In this document: positions 12,825 through 20,498 of the stretch, in pieces | Layout: the number at the start of each line of letters is the position of its first letter | Position numbering within the stretch: position 1 is the first letter of the stretch | Source: a virus | Reading direction: 5' to 3' (one strand) | Length of the DNA: 27,398 bases | Virus record (IMG/VR): IMGVR_UViG_3300024518_002863 | Coordinates: 1-27,398 of that record | The notes under the pieces: generated by a model | Seen by the model: the letters and a program-made list of their open reading frames with translations, nothing else | Database searches by the model: none | What the model was told of the DNA's origin: nothing | Position numbers and translations under genes: made by a program

Positions 12825-15380
12825 ATGAAATATATAATTGCGCTTTTATTGTTTCCTGTGATTGCGTTCTGTAATTCAGGGAGCATTACAGAGTTTCAAT
12901 CCTACGTTGCCGCCAAAATCGCAGCAGAGGAACAGATTGTCTTCTATGCAACGGGCGATTCTTGGCTTGTGACAGACTACTATAACGGCGCAGAGGCTGC
13001 CGTTGACCTGCCAGTTGCCAAGCCGTACGGGTGGGAGGTCGGCACTGACGATCCTACATCTTGCAACATCAGTGTTATGAACCAGCAGCTCGCACGCAGG
13101 ATCCAAACGGCGCACTATGTCAATAATGGTGTAGGCTCAATGCAGCTCATGCTCGGAACCGATGCAGATGAGTCACGCGCCCAGATTGACAGCTCAATGT
13201 ATGGCATGATCCGCTCACAGGTTGTTACAGATCATGACATTGATATTGCATACTTTCCAGGTAGCAACGGAACAAACGACTATATCGGCGGGAGTACAGC
13301 TTACGCACAGCTCCGAGCTGAAGTTGTTGCAACTGCCAAGAAGTCAATAGATGTTTTTAATGAAACAGCGGATTGGATCGTCTGGCTTGCTCCGAGGCCA
13401 GTTGGAAAGCACTTATATGACAGGGACGGCGGCGAGGACGATGATGCGCGGGCGGCTCAGGTTGCTGGCTTTGATGTGATTGACAGCCTCTCAACTTTTA
13501 TTGCTGACACGCTCAGAAGTGAGCTTGCATCTTTGGGTTTAAGGACTTCAAAGTTTATAGCCTTTGACATGCGCCCCTATTCAGCGGAAACGGACACAGC
13601 AGCAGTTAATTATTGGGATAATTATAATTGTGCAGATACCACAGATTATAACGCAATCAGACACGTTCAAGTTTCCCCTTGGAACTGGTATAAGCCGAGC
13701 GATTATGCGCACTTGAATGATTATGGCGATCGATGCATGGCTGATTCAATGGCACAGTATCTTTTTGGGATCACCTTAGATAATTCCTTTACGCAGGGAG
13801 CAGGCAGGACGATTTACTGCGATCTTGACAATGGGGACAATTGGGCTAACCGATCCAAGTGCACGAACCGAAACACTCCACTCGCAACGCTCCAGGCTGG
13901 CCTAAATCATGCCTCTCCAGGTGACATTGTTCGGATCATCGGCGAGGGAAACCAGAGTGTCATGATCTGGGATTCGACAACATCGGCGAGAGTATCCGCG
14001 AACACATACGAATGCAGGGTTACGCAGCCAGGGCTCACAGTATACCTTGAAGATGGAGCAGTATTTAACGGTTTACGGCAGTCGAGTATTTTGTCATACA
14101 GAACCACGACTTTCACGGGTGGAACTAGCTTTTTTGATGATGTTTCTTGCACTGCTGGCGACTCGACAGACATGCACAGTCATTCCCATGCGGATTCATC
14201 ATATAAATATCGGCGAATGATTGACCTTGATTTCAAGCTCGAGGGCGAGAGTAAAGAGTGGATCTTGGGTTATTATGTGACATTCGACTCAAAAGGCTAC
14301 AGCGGTCTCACATACAAAAACCTAAGCATAACGGGCGGGCCACTAAAGCAGTTAATGATCAACCATAACATGCAAAACACAGGGCAAGAGTTTTACATGG
14401 AGGACTGCATTGTATACTATGACAGCTCTGCAACGGGAACGAACGAGAGCTATTTGAGATTTACAAGTTTCGACAGTCTTGGCGCGGCGGATGACATGAC
14501 AGATTCAACTTCTTGGACAGGGCACATCAAAGACACAATTTTCCAGGGGCGTGCAGCTAAAAATAGCGAGGCTGCAATTCATGGGAGAATTAATGGGATT
14601 GATTTAATTAGCTGCCAGTTTTTAGATGATGACCCCGGCGGGCGCTGGATTTCACCAGGCTCTGTGAATGCGCTAGGCACTGTGTCCAGACAGGGCTATG
14701 ACACATTTAAAATCATCAATTGCCTTTTTGATGCTGGCACAACATACACAGGAACAGGCTCTCCTGTTTACGATGTTTATGCTCCTGGGGATACCTTGTT
14801 AATCGTTAACAGTGAAGCACGATATAAGGGGGCGTCGAGCACAGAGTTTTTCGACTCGTCAAGCAATGAACACACTGACCATCAGGTGATAATCATCAAT
14901 TCGGTAATGAAAAAAATTGAGCTTTCTTCTGGTGATATTACTGGCCCAGACGATACTGTGACAAATGGCGCGTCGATCGGCTGTTATATCGCTCAAGGGA
15001 TTGAGTCAGATAGTGATACGCTTTATTGGGGCGGGGCAACATCTTTTATAGGTTACGACCTTGCCGACTTTGGAATCACACACGGCACAAACCATGCGAG
15101 CATTGGCCCAACACAGTACACAGCGAGTCCGTTAATTCGTCTCGGCACAACTGAAATGCCAAACGTCCCAGACTATGCAGAAAAGACAATTTTCGATCTT
15201 CAGCAGTTAATCTCGACGGGTGTTTTGTCCGCTTGTGATACTACAGATGTAAATACATGGATAAGAGTGCAGGTTTCCAACACGCCAGGCGGACAAGCTC
15301 AAGCGGCGTATATTATCGCGCTTTGGAACGACATGCCAACAGCAACGAGAGAAGATTTACTATTGAACTTCTCCTACTAA
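12825..15380 (+). CDS. signal-peptide-bearing SGNH hydrolase with beta-helix domain
   Basis: The product has 851 residues. A Sec-type signal peptide is visible (K2, hydrophobic 4-14, likely cleavage near residue 16; no good lipobox). Residues about 35-315 form an SGNH/GDSL hydrolase domain: GDSW with Ser 46, an NNGVGS oxyanion segment near 100-105, GTND with Asn 151, and DYAH giving Asp 293 and His 296. From about 327 (GRTIYCDLDNGDNW, TPLATLQAGLNHASPGDIV) a right-handed beta-helix of the pectate-lyase/tailspike type begins and extends to about 790. SGNH domains commonly deacetylate or deesterify polysaccharides. A depolymerase or glycan deacetylase is likely. A secretion signal on such a protein inside the capsid operon is unusual. 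Confidence 0.85.
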   Translation: MKYIIALLLFPVIAFCNSGSITEFQSYVAAKIAAEEQIVFYATGDSWLVTDYYNGAEAAVDLPVAKPYGWEVGTDDPTSCNISVMNQQLARRIQTAHYVNNGVGSMQLMLGTDADESRAQIDSSMYGMIRSQVVTDHDIDIAYFPGSNGTNDYIGGSTAYAQLRAEVVATAKKSIDVFNETADWIVWLAPRPVGKHLYDRDGGEDDDARAAQVAGFDVIDSLSTFIADTLRSELASLGLRTSKFIAFDMRPYSAETDTAAVNYWDNYNCADTTDYNAIRHVQVSPWNWYKPSDYAHLNDYGDRCMADSMAQYLFGITLDNSFTQGAGRTIYCDLDNGDNWANRSKCTNRNTPLATLQAGLNHASPGDIVRIIGEGNQSVMIWDSTTSARVSANTYECRVTQPGLTVYLEDGAVFNGLRQSSILSYRTTTFTGGTSFFDDVSCTAGDSTDMHSHSHADSSYKYRRMIDLDFKLEGESKEWILGYYVTFDSKGYSGLTYKNLSITGGPLKQLMINHNMQNTGQEFYMEDCIVYYDSSATGTNESYLRFTSFDSLGAADDMTDSTSWTGHIKDTIFQGRAAKNSEAAIHGRINGIDLISCQFLDDDPGGRWISPGSVNALGTVSRQGYDTFKIINCLFDAGTTYTGTGSPVYDVYAPGDTLLIVNSEARYKGASSTEFFDSSSNEHTDHQVIIINSVMKKIELSSGDITGPDDTVTNGASIGCYIAQGIESDSDTLYWGGATSFIGYDLADFGITHGTNHASIGPTQYTASPLIRLGTTEMPNVPDYAEKTIFDLQQLISTGVLSACDTTDVNTWIRVQVSNTPGGQAQAAYIIALWNDMPTATREDLLLNFSY

Positions 15381-15393
15381 AGGGGACTTGAAA

Positions 15394-15552
15394 ATGCTTC
15401 GACTATTACTCGCACTCCTCCTCGCGTTCTCCTTTGCGGGGGAGGTGTGTGCTGTTGCCCCGTCTGACTATATGCTATACATTGCTCGCGGATTTGATCC
15501 TTGTGAAAAACTAATGAGCGACCTGCGAACAGAGTTTGACTACTTCAAGTAA
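15394..15552 (+). CDS. small predicted secreted protein, 52 aa
   Basis: The product starts MLRLLLALLLAFSFAGEVCA, a textbook signal peptide with an Ala/Cys cleavage region, leaving a mature peptide of about 32 residues with one further Cys and acidic helix (CEKLMSDLRTEFDYF). AGGGGACTTGAAA precedes the ATG at 15394. It follows the SGNH protein by 13 bases and probably shares its transcript. It may be a partner or inhibitor of the secreted hydrolase, or a separate periplasmic peptide. No family is recognised. Confidence 0.65.
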   Translation: MLRLLLALLLAFSFAGEVCAVAPSDYMLYIARGFDPCEKLMSDLRTEFDYFK

Positions 15553-15573
15553 TAAGAGAGGACTTGGCATAGC

Positions 15574-16554
15574 ATGAGCACAAACAACGAGCGCTATTGC
15601 ACCATCGCAGACCTCCAGGATATTATCCCGGAGATCGGTGCATTTGACCGAAAGCGCAAACTCGGCGGATGGGAGCTGACAGCATCGGCAAAAGTTTATC
15701 TGTGCGGAGATTCTGGCGTGGTTGCGCAATTGTTTCGAGACGGGGAAAACCTCGGCGATCCTGAATCGAGCCTAGTGGATGTGCAAGCCGGGGTTGATGG
15801 TGATTGGATTTATGTTGCACAGACAGACCAAACCTATATCTTGAGCACATTAGAGCCTGATGCTGAGCATCTTATGGAAGCTGGTACAGATTGGGAAGAC
15901 GCCTATTTAAAAGCCATAGCCAAAGCAACGGCAATGATTCGCTCCTTTGTACGTAGGCCGATTATCAAGCGCCCAGGGGCCGCTCAGGATGTTGGATTGC
16001 GCGATTATGACGAGTGCATTATACAAGCAACGGCAATCCTCTCTTGCACCTATTTGGTGGAGGAGGAAGATTCAGAGCTCCACGACCGTTTGCAGATGCG
16101 GGTTTTCGGCACAGAAACAGACCCGAAAGGGCTGGCTGTGCAAATCCGCGAGGGCGAGTTCAGGCTATGGAATGAAGCCGGGCCAGAAACCGCCAAGGGT
16201 GACTATACAGAAATCAGCATAAATAGTAGTACTACCGGCGGCATCAGGGATATTAGAGGGAAAGCTCGAGTTTCTTATGACCGGGTGAAGGTTATCATTG
16301 TGACCGGTGGCACGTTTACCGATGGCACAGCAAGCGCGGTGACTTATTCTGTGTATATTGCAGATTCAACCGGGGCAAAAATGAGCCAGGTAGTAACAGC
16401 TTCGACTATTACCGGAACTTATCAGGCGCTCGCACATGGTCTTGAGATTATGTTCTCAGCGGGAGTGTATGTTGCAGACGATGAGTGGGAGGTCGAGGTC
16501 AACGGACAGGAAACAGAAACAGACCGGCGAACCGCGCCGATTTCGAGGTTCTAA
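15574..16554 (+). CDS. head-tail connector (DUF1320/gp36-like) with extra beta domain
   Basis: The product has 326 residues. The opening YCTIADLQDIIPE and the helical block DAYLKAIAKATAMIRSFVRR, then IIQATAILSCTYLVEEED, recall gp36/DUF1320 connectors that seal the portal. Between these, about residues 35-90 form an inserted beta-rich segment. The C-terminal ~110 residues (RVKVIIVTGGTFTDGTASAV, GTYQALAHGLEIMFSAGVY) look like a beta-sandwich of the kind repeated in phage surface proteins. An adhesin-like or decoration domain added to a connector would be exposed at the neck. Head-completion role from context; domain interpretation is moderate. Confidence 0.68.
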   Translation: MSTNNERYCTIADLQDIIPEIGAFDRKRKLGGWELTASAKVYLCGDSGVVAQLFRDGENLGDPESSLVDVQAGVDGDWIYVAQTDQTYILSTLEPDAEHLMEAGTDWEDAYLKAIAKATAMIRSFVRRPIIKRPGAAQDVGLRDYDECIIQATAILSCTYLVEEEDSELHDRLQMRVFGTETDPKGLAVQIREGEFRLWNEAGPETAKGDYTEISINSSTTGGIRDIRGKARVSYDRVKVIIVTGGTFTDGTASAVTYSVYIADSTGAKMSQVVTASTITGTYQALAHGLEIMFSAGVYVADDEWEVEVNGQETETDRRTAPISRF

Positions 16555-17000
16555 TGGCTTATACTAACCACACAGAAAACCTTTTAACAGGGCTTAGAAC
16601 GATCCTGGGGACCGAGTTCGGTTCAAAGCCTGTTATCGTGTGGGGGGAACAAGATAAGCGCCCAGGACGCGAGTATTTTGAGCTTCGGCTTTTGCGTACC
16701 GAGCCAGCCGATTCAGGAGCCTCCCGGCGTGGCAGGCTTTATAGTGTTGGCATTGCGCACATTTGCAAAATTTCAGCAGTGCCGGAGTTTAAAAAATTGG
16801 TTGTTTCCGGCGAGCTAATTGAGCGCGTCGAGGATTTGCTCTACGACAATAGAGCCTATTCTGTGAGCGGGAGCTATTATTGGCATGAGCTTGAATTTGG
16901 CGAGTGCGATTATTTAGCAGCCACGGAGAAAGATGAAACAGACGGATTTTCACGCGCCGAGCTTGTGATAAAAGCGCACATTGACAAATTGACAAAATAG
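16554..17000 (+). CDS. tail terminator / head-tail completion protein
   Basis: The product has 148 residues, alpha/beta, with an N-terminal helix (HTENLLTGLRTILGTEFG) and following strands (GREYFELRLLR, RLYSVGIAHIC), a pattern shared by phage tail-terminator proteins (lambda gpU-like). It ends tube growth and joins tail to head. Position between connector and tail tube supports this. The chosen ATG at 16554 overlaps the connector stop (TAATG) with GAGG upstream; an earlier in-frame start at 16485 lies inside the connector gene. Confidence 0.7.
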   Translation: MAYTNHTENLLTGLRTILGTEFGSKPVIVWGEQDKRPGREYFELRLLRTEPADSGASRRGRLYSVGIAHICKISAVPEFKKLVVSGELIERVEDLLYDNRAYSVSGSYYWHELEFGECDYLAATEKDETDGFSRAELVIKAHIDKLTK

Positions 17001-17009
17001 GAGCACATC

Positions 17010-18035
17010 ATGCCTATCGACGGAAATGCATACAGTCCGAGCGTTGTGCGCGTGGGAGTTGCAACACAAAGCACTTTCGGCACTGCAAACCAAACACAAG
17101 GCAACTTTCTTGAGCTGCATATTACAGATGTTCCGAGTTATGATCCGCTCGCGGCTTACATTGTAGATGATACAATGCGCCATGACGGGCAACACGTCCT
17201 CGGGAAAGATGACAGCTATAAAACCACGGCAGGCGGGACCAGTACCTTTCAAGTCAGCTTTTTAGCGACTTACCAGGATTTACTCAAAATGCTTCCGGCA
17301 TTGTTCCAAAACGAAACTTTAGCAAGTCCGCTTGCGACGTATACCTGGGATGAAAGCACAGACAAAAGCAGCGGGACAAGTTTAGAGCTTTTAACTATTC
17401 TCGTGGATGATCCCGAGGACAATTACGAGCTGCATTCAATGGTTCTTAAAACTTTAGAGATTACGGTTTCTCCCGACTCAGACGGGGGCCGTGTGCGTTG
17501 CACAGCCACATTGATTACCGGCTTTCCTGAAACCCGTGGAGCAACATCAACACCGGCATTGTGGACCGCACCGAGTAATAATTGGTTTGCATTTGGCACG
17601 CTTGGTACCATGCAAATTAATTCAGAGGACTTTGTTCTCACTTCAGGCTCTTTCACCTTTGAAAATAATGCTGTGCGGATTGGCAACGGGGCCGCCGGGA
17701 TCCCCGAGGGCTATGTCATGGGAGTTGCCAACAAAAAAGGATGGCAGTGTAGCGGGTCTGTGACTGCACTATATGACGGTGTTACAGAGGGCTGGCTTGC
17801 ACTTGCCAAAGAAAACTATGCAGTCACCACAACACCCGGTTATCTCTTGAGCTTTATTTGGGGTGCTGGGTTAACTGATGGCGAGTTGAGAATTAACTTG
17901 TATGTTATTGTTGACAATGCCGACCTCGCTGGCGGTGGCGATATGGGAATGGAGAGGACAATACCATTCAGGGCAATTGCAAACGGCACAAACGACGCGG
18001 TTTCAGTGGTACTGGATAACAACTCAGGAGCGTAG
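17010..18035 (+). CDS. major tail tube protein
   Basis: The product has 341 residues. It lies between the tail terminator and the tail chaperones and is beta-rich, with segments such as STFQVSFLATYQDLLKMLPA, LKTLEITVSPDSDGGR and SGSFTFENNAVR that fit a tail tube barrel. Long-tailed siphophages place the tube gene exactly here. AGGAGC precedes the ATG. It is longer than minimal tube proteins, so an extra Ig-like or surface domain may be present in the C-terminal third. No sheath gene follows, so the tail is non-contractile. Confidence 0.85.
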   Translation: MPIDGNAYSPSVVRVGVATQSTFGTANQTQGNFLELHITDVPSYDPLAAYIVDDTMRHDGQHVLGKDDSYKTTAGGTSTFQVSFLATYQDLLKMLPALFQNETLASPLATYTWDESTDKSSGTSLELLTILVDDPEDNYELHSMVLKTLEITVSPDSDGGRVRCTATLITGFPETRGATSTPALWTAPSNNWFAFGTLGTMQINSEDFVLTSGSFTFENNAVRIGNGAAGIPEGYVMGVANKKGWQCSGSVTALYDGVTEGWLALAKENYAVTTTPGYLLSFIWGAGLTDGELRINLYVIVDNADLAGGGDMGMERTIPFRAIANGTNDAVSVVLDNNSGA

Positions 18036-18038
18036 TTT

Positions 18039-18317
18039 ATGAAGCTGAAAGTCAATGAGAAAGAGTACGAGGTCCGGGAACCAAGCCGCGCAGAAAAGCG
18101 GAAAATCGCAACGGTTTACGGAAGCGTTTTCAATCTCAGAACCCGCAATTATGACCACGAGGCAACCGAGAGAGTTGTCGGGCTAATTGAGACTGTCGTG
18201 ATACAAGATGAAAGCCATCCTGTATATGATCAGGCTCCGCTTGCCGTTGTGGATGACTTGCGAGAAATCGCTCGCCTAATCAGCGAGGGCTTAACGGGGG
18301 AAGAGCTGCCCGGCTGA
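18039..18317 (+). CDS. tail assembly chaperone G
   Basis: The product has 92 residues and is small and charged (MKLKVNEKEYEVREPSRAEK at the start), as usual for the G-type chaperone that coats the tape measure during tail assembly. It lies between tube and tape measure. A -1 frameshift near its end fuses it to the downstream ORF ending at 18712. AGGAG is upstream of the ATG. Only the unshifted form ends at the TGA at 18315-18317. Confidence 0.85.
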   Translation: MKLKVNEKEYEVREPSRAEKRKIATVYGSVFNLRTRNYDHEATERVVGLIETVVIQDESHPVYDQAPLAVVDDLREIARLISEGLTGEELPG

Positions 18318-18712
18318 GGCTTTGGTGCTGGTGGGCGGTTCTAGGGGAGCCGTCTACTAGTTTCCCACAGTCGGGCTCATACGGGGCATTATCGCCAAGT
18401 CTGAAACGTAGACAGGAGTTTAATGATGCGGAAATATCCAACGAGATTCAACGTATCACAGACGCGGCGCTCCCTGGGTTATCGGGCGAGGCGCTTTTCC
18501 TTCAGGCTCCTTTCTTTCTTAATCCGATCCGTGTATACGATGAAGACGTTCTCGCGTGGCTTGATGATTTCGGGCTGTGTCAGACACTCCATAGGGGGCG
18601 CTCTGGCACTAGCCTCGACGATGAAGGGGCTTTCTTTCTTGATGCTGTGCGCATTATTTCCCGTGAGAATATCTGCATTGACAACTACCGAGCACGCAAA
18701 GCTCGCAAATAG
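18039..18712 (+). CDS. tail assembly chaperone GT (programmed -1 frameshift fusion)
   Basis: The -1 frame is open from 18257 to the TAG at 18710-18712. It encodes a plausible protein: LRLWCWWAVLGEPST, then QRITDAALPGLSGEALFLQA and VYDEDVLAWLDDFG. It contains no ATG, GTG or TTG before the last ~25 codons, so it can only be made by frameshifting from G. If the slip occurs at 18296-18302, the product is about 88 residues of G plus 136 of T. This is the standard siphophage GT arrangement just before the tape measure. The T part recruits the tail tube protein. The exact slip point is inferred. Confidence 0.85.
18296..18302 (+). promoter_or_regulatory. candidate -1 slippery site G GGG GAA
   Basis: Zero-frame codons are ACG GGG GAA GAG CTG CCC GGC TGA. 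Five G residues allow perfect re-pairing of the P-site tRNA after a -1 slip; the A-site Glu tRNA would re-pair on GGA with a G-U wobble. A possible stimulatory stem pairs CTGCCC (18306-18311) with GGGCGG (18333-18338), with weaker outer pairs at 18304-18305. It is non-canonical relative to the lambda GGGAAAG site. Confidence 0.6.
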
Positions 18713-18722
18713 AGTGTAACAC

Positions 18723-20498
18723 ATGGCAGACGCAGTATACGATATTCGTATCAATCAAAAGGGCGCGACTGCTGCTGCGTCTGGTTTTGGGAAAGCGGGC
18801 AACGCTGCGCATCGAATGGAGTCACAGTTCGCAAGCGCGGCGGCGGGCATGTTGGCTGCCGGGGGAATCATCGCCGCTATGTCAAAGGTCACACAGTTTG
18901 CAGAAAAGGCCGCAAAAACTGAGACAATGGCGAAAGCTTTTGATGCTATGGCAAAAAAGGCGGGGCTATCTGTTGGGACCCTTGACCGTCTGAGGCGTGC
19001 CACCGGCGGGACAGTTGAAGAGATGGACCTTTTGCGGCTTTCAAATAATGCACTACTGCTAGGGCTCGCTAGCACTGAGGACCAGTTCGCAGAATTGTTT
19101 GAGATTTCGCGGAAGCTTGGGCGAGCGTTGGGACTTGATACTGCGCAAGCTGTTGAGAGTCTTGTTACAGGTTTAGGCCGTCAAAGTATAGCAATGTTGG
19201 ACAATCTTGGAATTATGGTCCGCGCCGATGATGCCTATAAAAAATTCGCTGACTCGTTGAATAAAACCGTTTCAGAGTTAACGGCTGTCGAAAGAAAAAC
19301 GGCATTTCTTAATGATGCAATGACACAATCACGAAAAAAGGTTGGGGAGCTTGGGGAGCAAGATGACGACCTCGCCGAGTCGGGCGCTCGTGTTAGCGTG
19401 GCATTCGACAATGCTGGAAAAAGTATTGGGGGATTTTTAGATCCATTTCTAAAGCTCATGAATAGCACAAGTGCGCAAGGGGCGGAGCTTGTCTCGTTTA
19501 TTTTCGACCTCGGAAGCGGCGCGGCGTTCCAAAGCGGGGGCTTTTTCGATTCACAGGGTGCGGCGATGAATTCGGTTTGGATGTGGGGCGAGGGTTTTAA
19601 GGATGTTAGAGAAAATGCAATCCCTGTCTCGGCATCTATGGAGGAGATTAGTTTAGAGGCTTTTAATCAAGCAGCCGCAATGAAAAATTTAGGGGATGTG
19701 GTTCAGTATGTGGGGGCCGGGTGGAAAGAACAACACGCTCTCGCCATCCAGCAATACGAGGACACGCGGGCAATTTCAGAGGGTGTCAGAGAACGGATAA
19801 GATTAGAAGAGAGTAGGCTTGCATTAATTGATTCAATTATGCTCCGTGAGAGGGAACTGTTACAGATTCGGCGGGATCAAAAAGACCTGCTCAAAGAGGG
19901 ACTTGATGAAGCGGCAAGTGACGAGGAAAAAAAACAGCGTGCCGTAGATTTTGAGCTGCGCTATCGCCAGCAGCAATACGCAGAAACCGAGCGGAACAGG
20001 CGGGCTCAGGTACGCTTAGCCTCCGATACTATTGGAAGTATTGCGGCGATGAATGTCGCGTTTAAAGGCAGCGCAGAAGCCACGCGGAGACTCGCACAGA
20101 TGCAAGCCGTTATTGATACCTACGCAGCAGCAAATGCGGCCTATAAAGCAATGGCGGGGATCCCTGTAGTGGGTCCGGGGCTTGCTGTTGTTGCGGCGGC
20201 GGCAGCAATTGCACAAGGTCTGGCAAACGTCTCAATGATTGAGCAGCAGAAATTCGCCCAAGGTGGCTCATTTGAAACCACAGGACCGGCGACAATTAGC
20301 ACGGGTACGGGCCGTTATTTAGTCGGCGACAATCCAGGCGGGCGGGAGCGCGTTGACGTGACTCCGACCTCAAGCCGGGGCAGCCGATCACCAGGAGGAA
20401 CAAATATCACTTTGCAATTTTTGGGGCCGATCACAAATGAGGACTATGTGCGAGACGTGATTGCTCCGGCGGTCAAAGAGGCTCAGAGGTCTGCATGA
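18723..20498 (+). CDS. tape measure protein
   Basis: The product has 591 residues. It lies directly after the tail chaperones and before the tail tip genes. The sequence is helical, Ala-rich in its N-terminal third (AAAGMLAAGGIIAAMSKV) and contains a hydrophobic segment near residue 480 (PVVGPGLAVVAAAAAIAQG) typical of tape measures. The C-terminus is Gly/Ser-rich. Using the rule of about 0.15 nm of tail per residue, it would give a tail of roughly 90 nm, a rather short siphophage tail. The ribosome binding site is weak (GAGTG), perhaps relying on read-through from GT. No peptidase domain is fused. Confidence 0.9.
   Translation: MADAVYDIRINQKGATAAASGFGKAGNAAHRMESQFASAAAGMLAAGGIIAAMSKVTQFAEKAAKTETMAKAFDAMAKKAGLSVGTLDRLRRATGGTVEEMDLLRLSNNALLLGLASTEDQFAELFEISRKLGRALGLDTAQAVESLVTGLGRQSIAMLDNLGIMVRADDAYKKFADSLNKTVSELTAVERKTAFLNDAMTQSRKKVGELGEQDDDLAESGARVSVAFDNAGKSIGGFLDPFLKLMNSTSAQGAELVSFIFDLGSGAAFQSGGFFDSQGAAMNSVWMWGEGFKDVRENAIPVSASMEEISLEAFNQAAAMKNLGDVVQYVGAGWKEQHALAIQQYEDTRAISEGVRERIRLEESRLALIDSIMLRERELLQIRRDQKDLLKEGLDEAASDEEKKQRAVDFELRYRQQQYAETERNRRAQVRLASDTIGSIAAMNVAFKGSAEATRRLAQMQAVIDTYAAANAAYKAMAGIPVVGPGLAVVAAAAAIAQGLANVSMIEQQKFAQGGSFETTGPATISTGTGRYLVGDNPGGRERVDVTPTSSRGSRSPGGTNITLQFLGPITNEDYVRDVIAPAVKEAQRSA

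Noticed and set aside
18423-18719. ATG-initiated 98-residue frame in the tail chaperone region
   Set aside because: Its Arg/Ser-rich translation looks non-native, whereas the overlapping -1 frame gives a protein-like T-domain, so the ATG frame is a shadow of the frameshift product.
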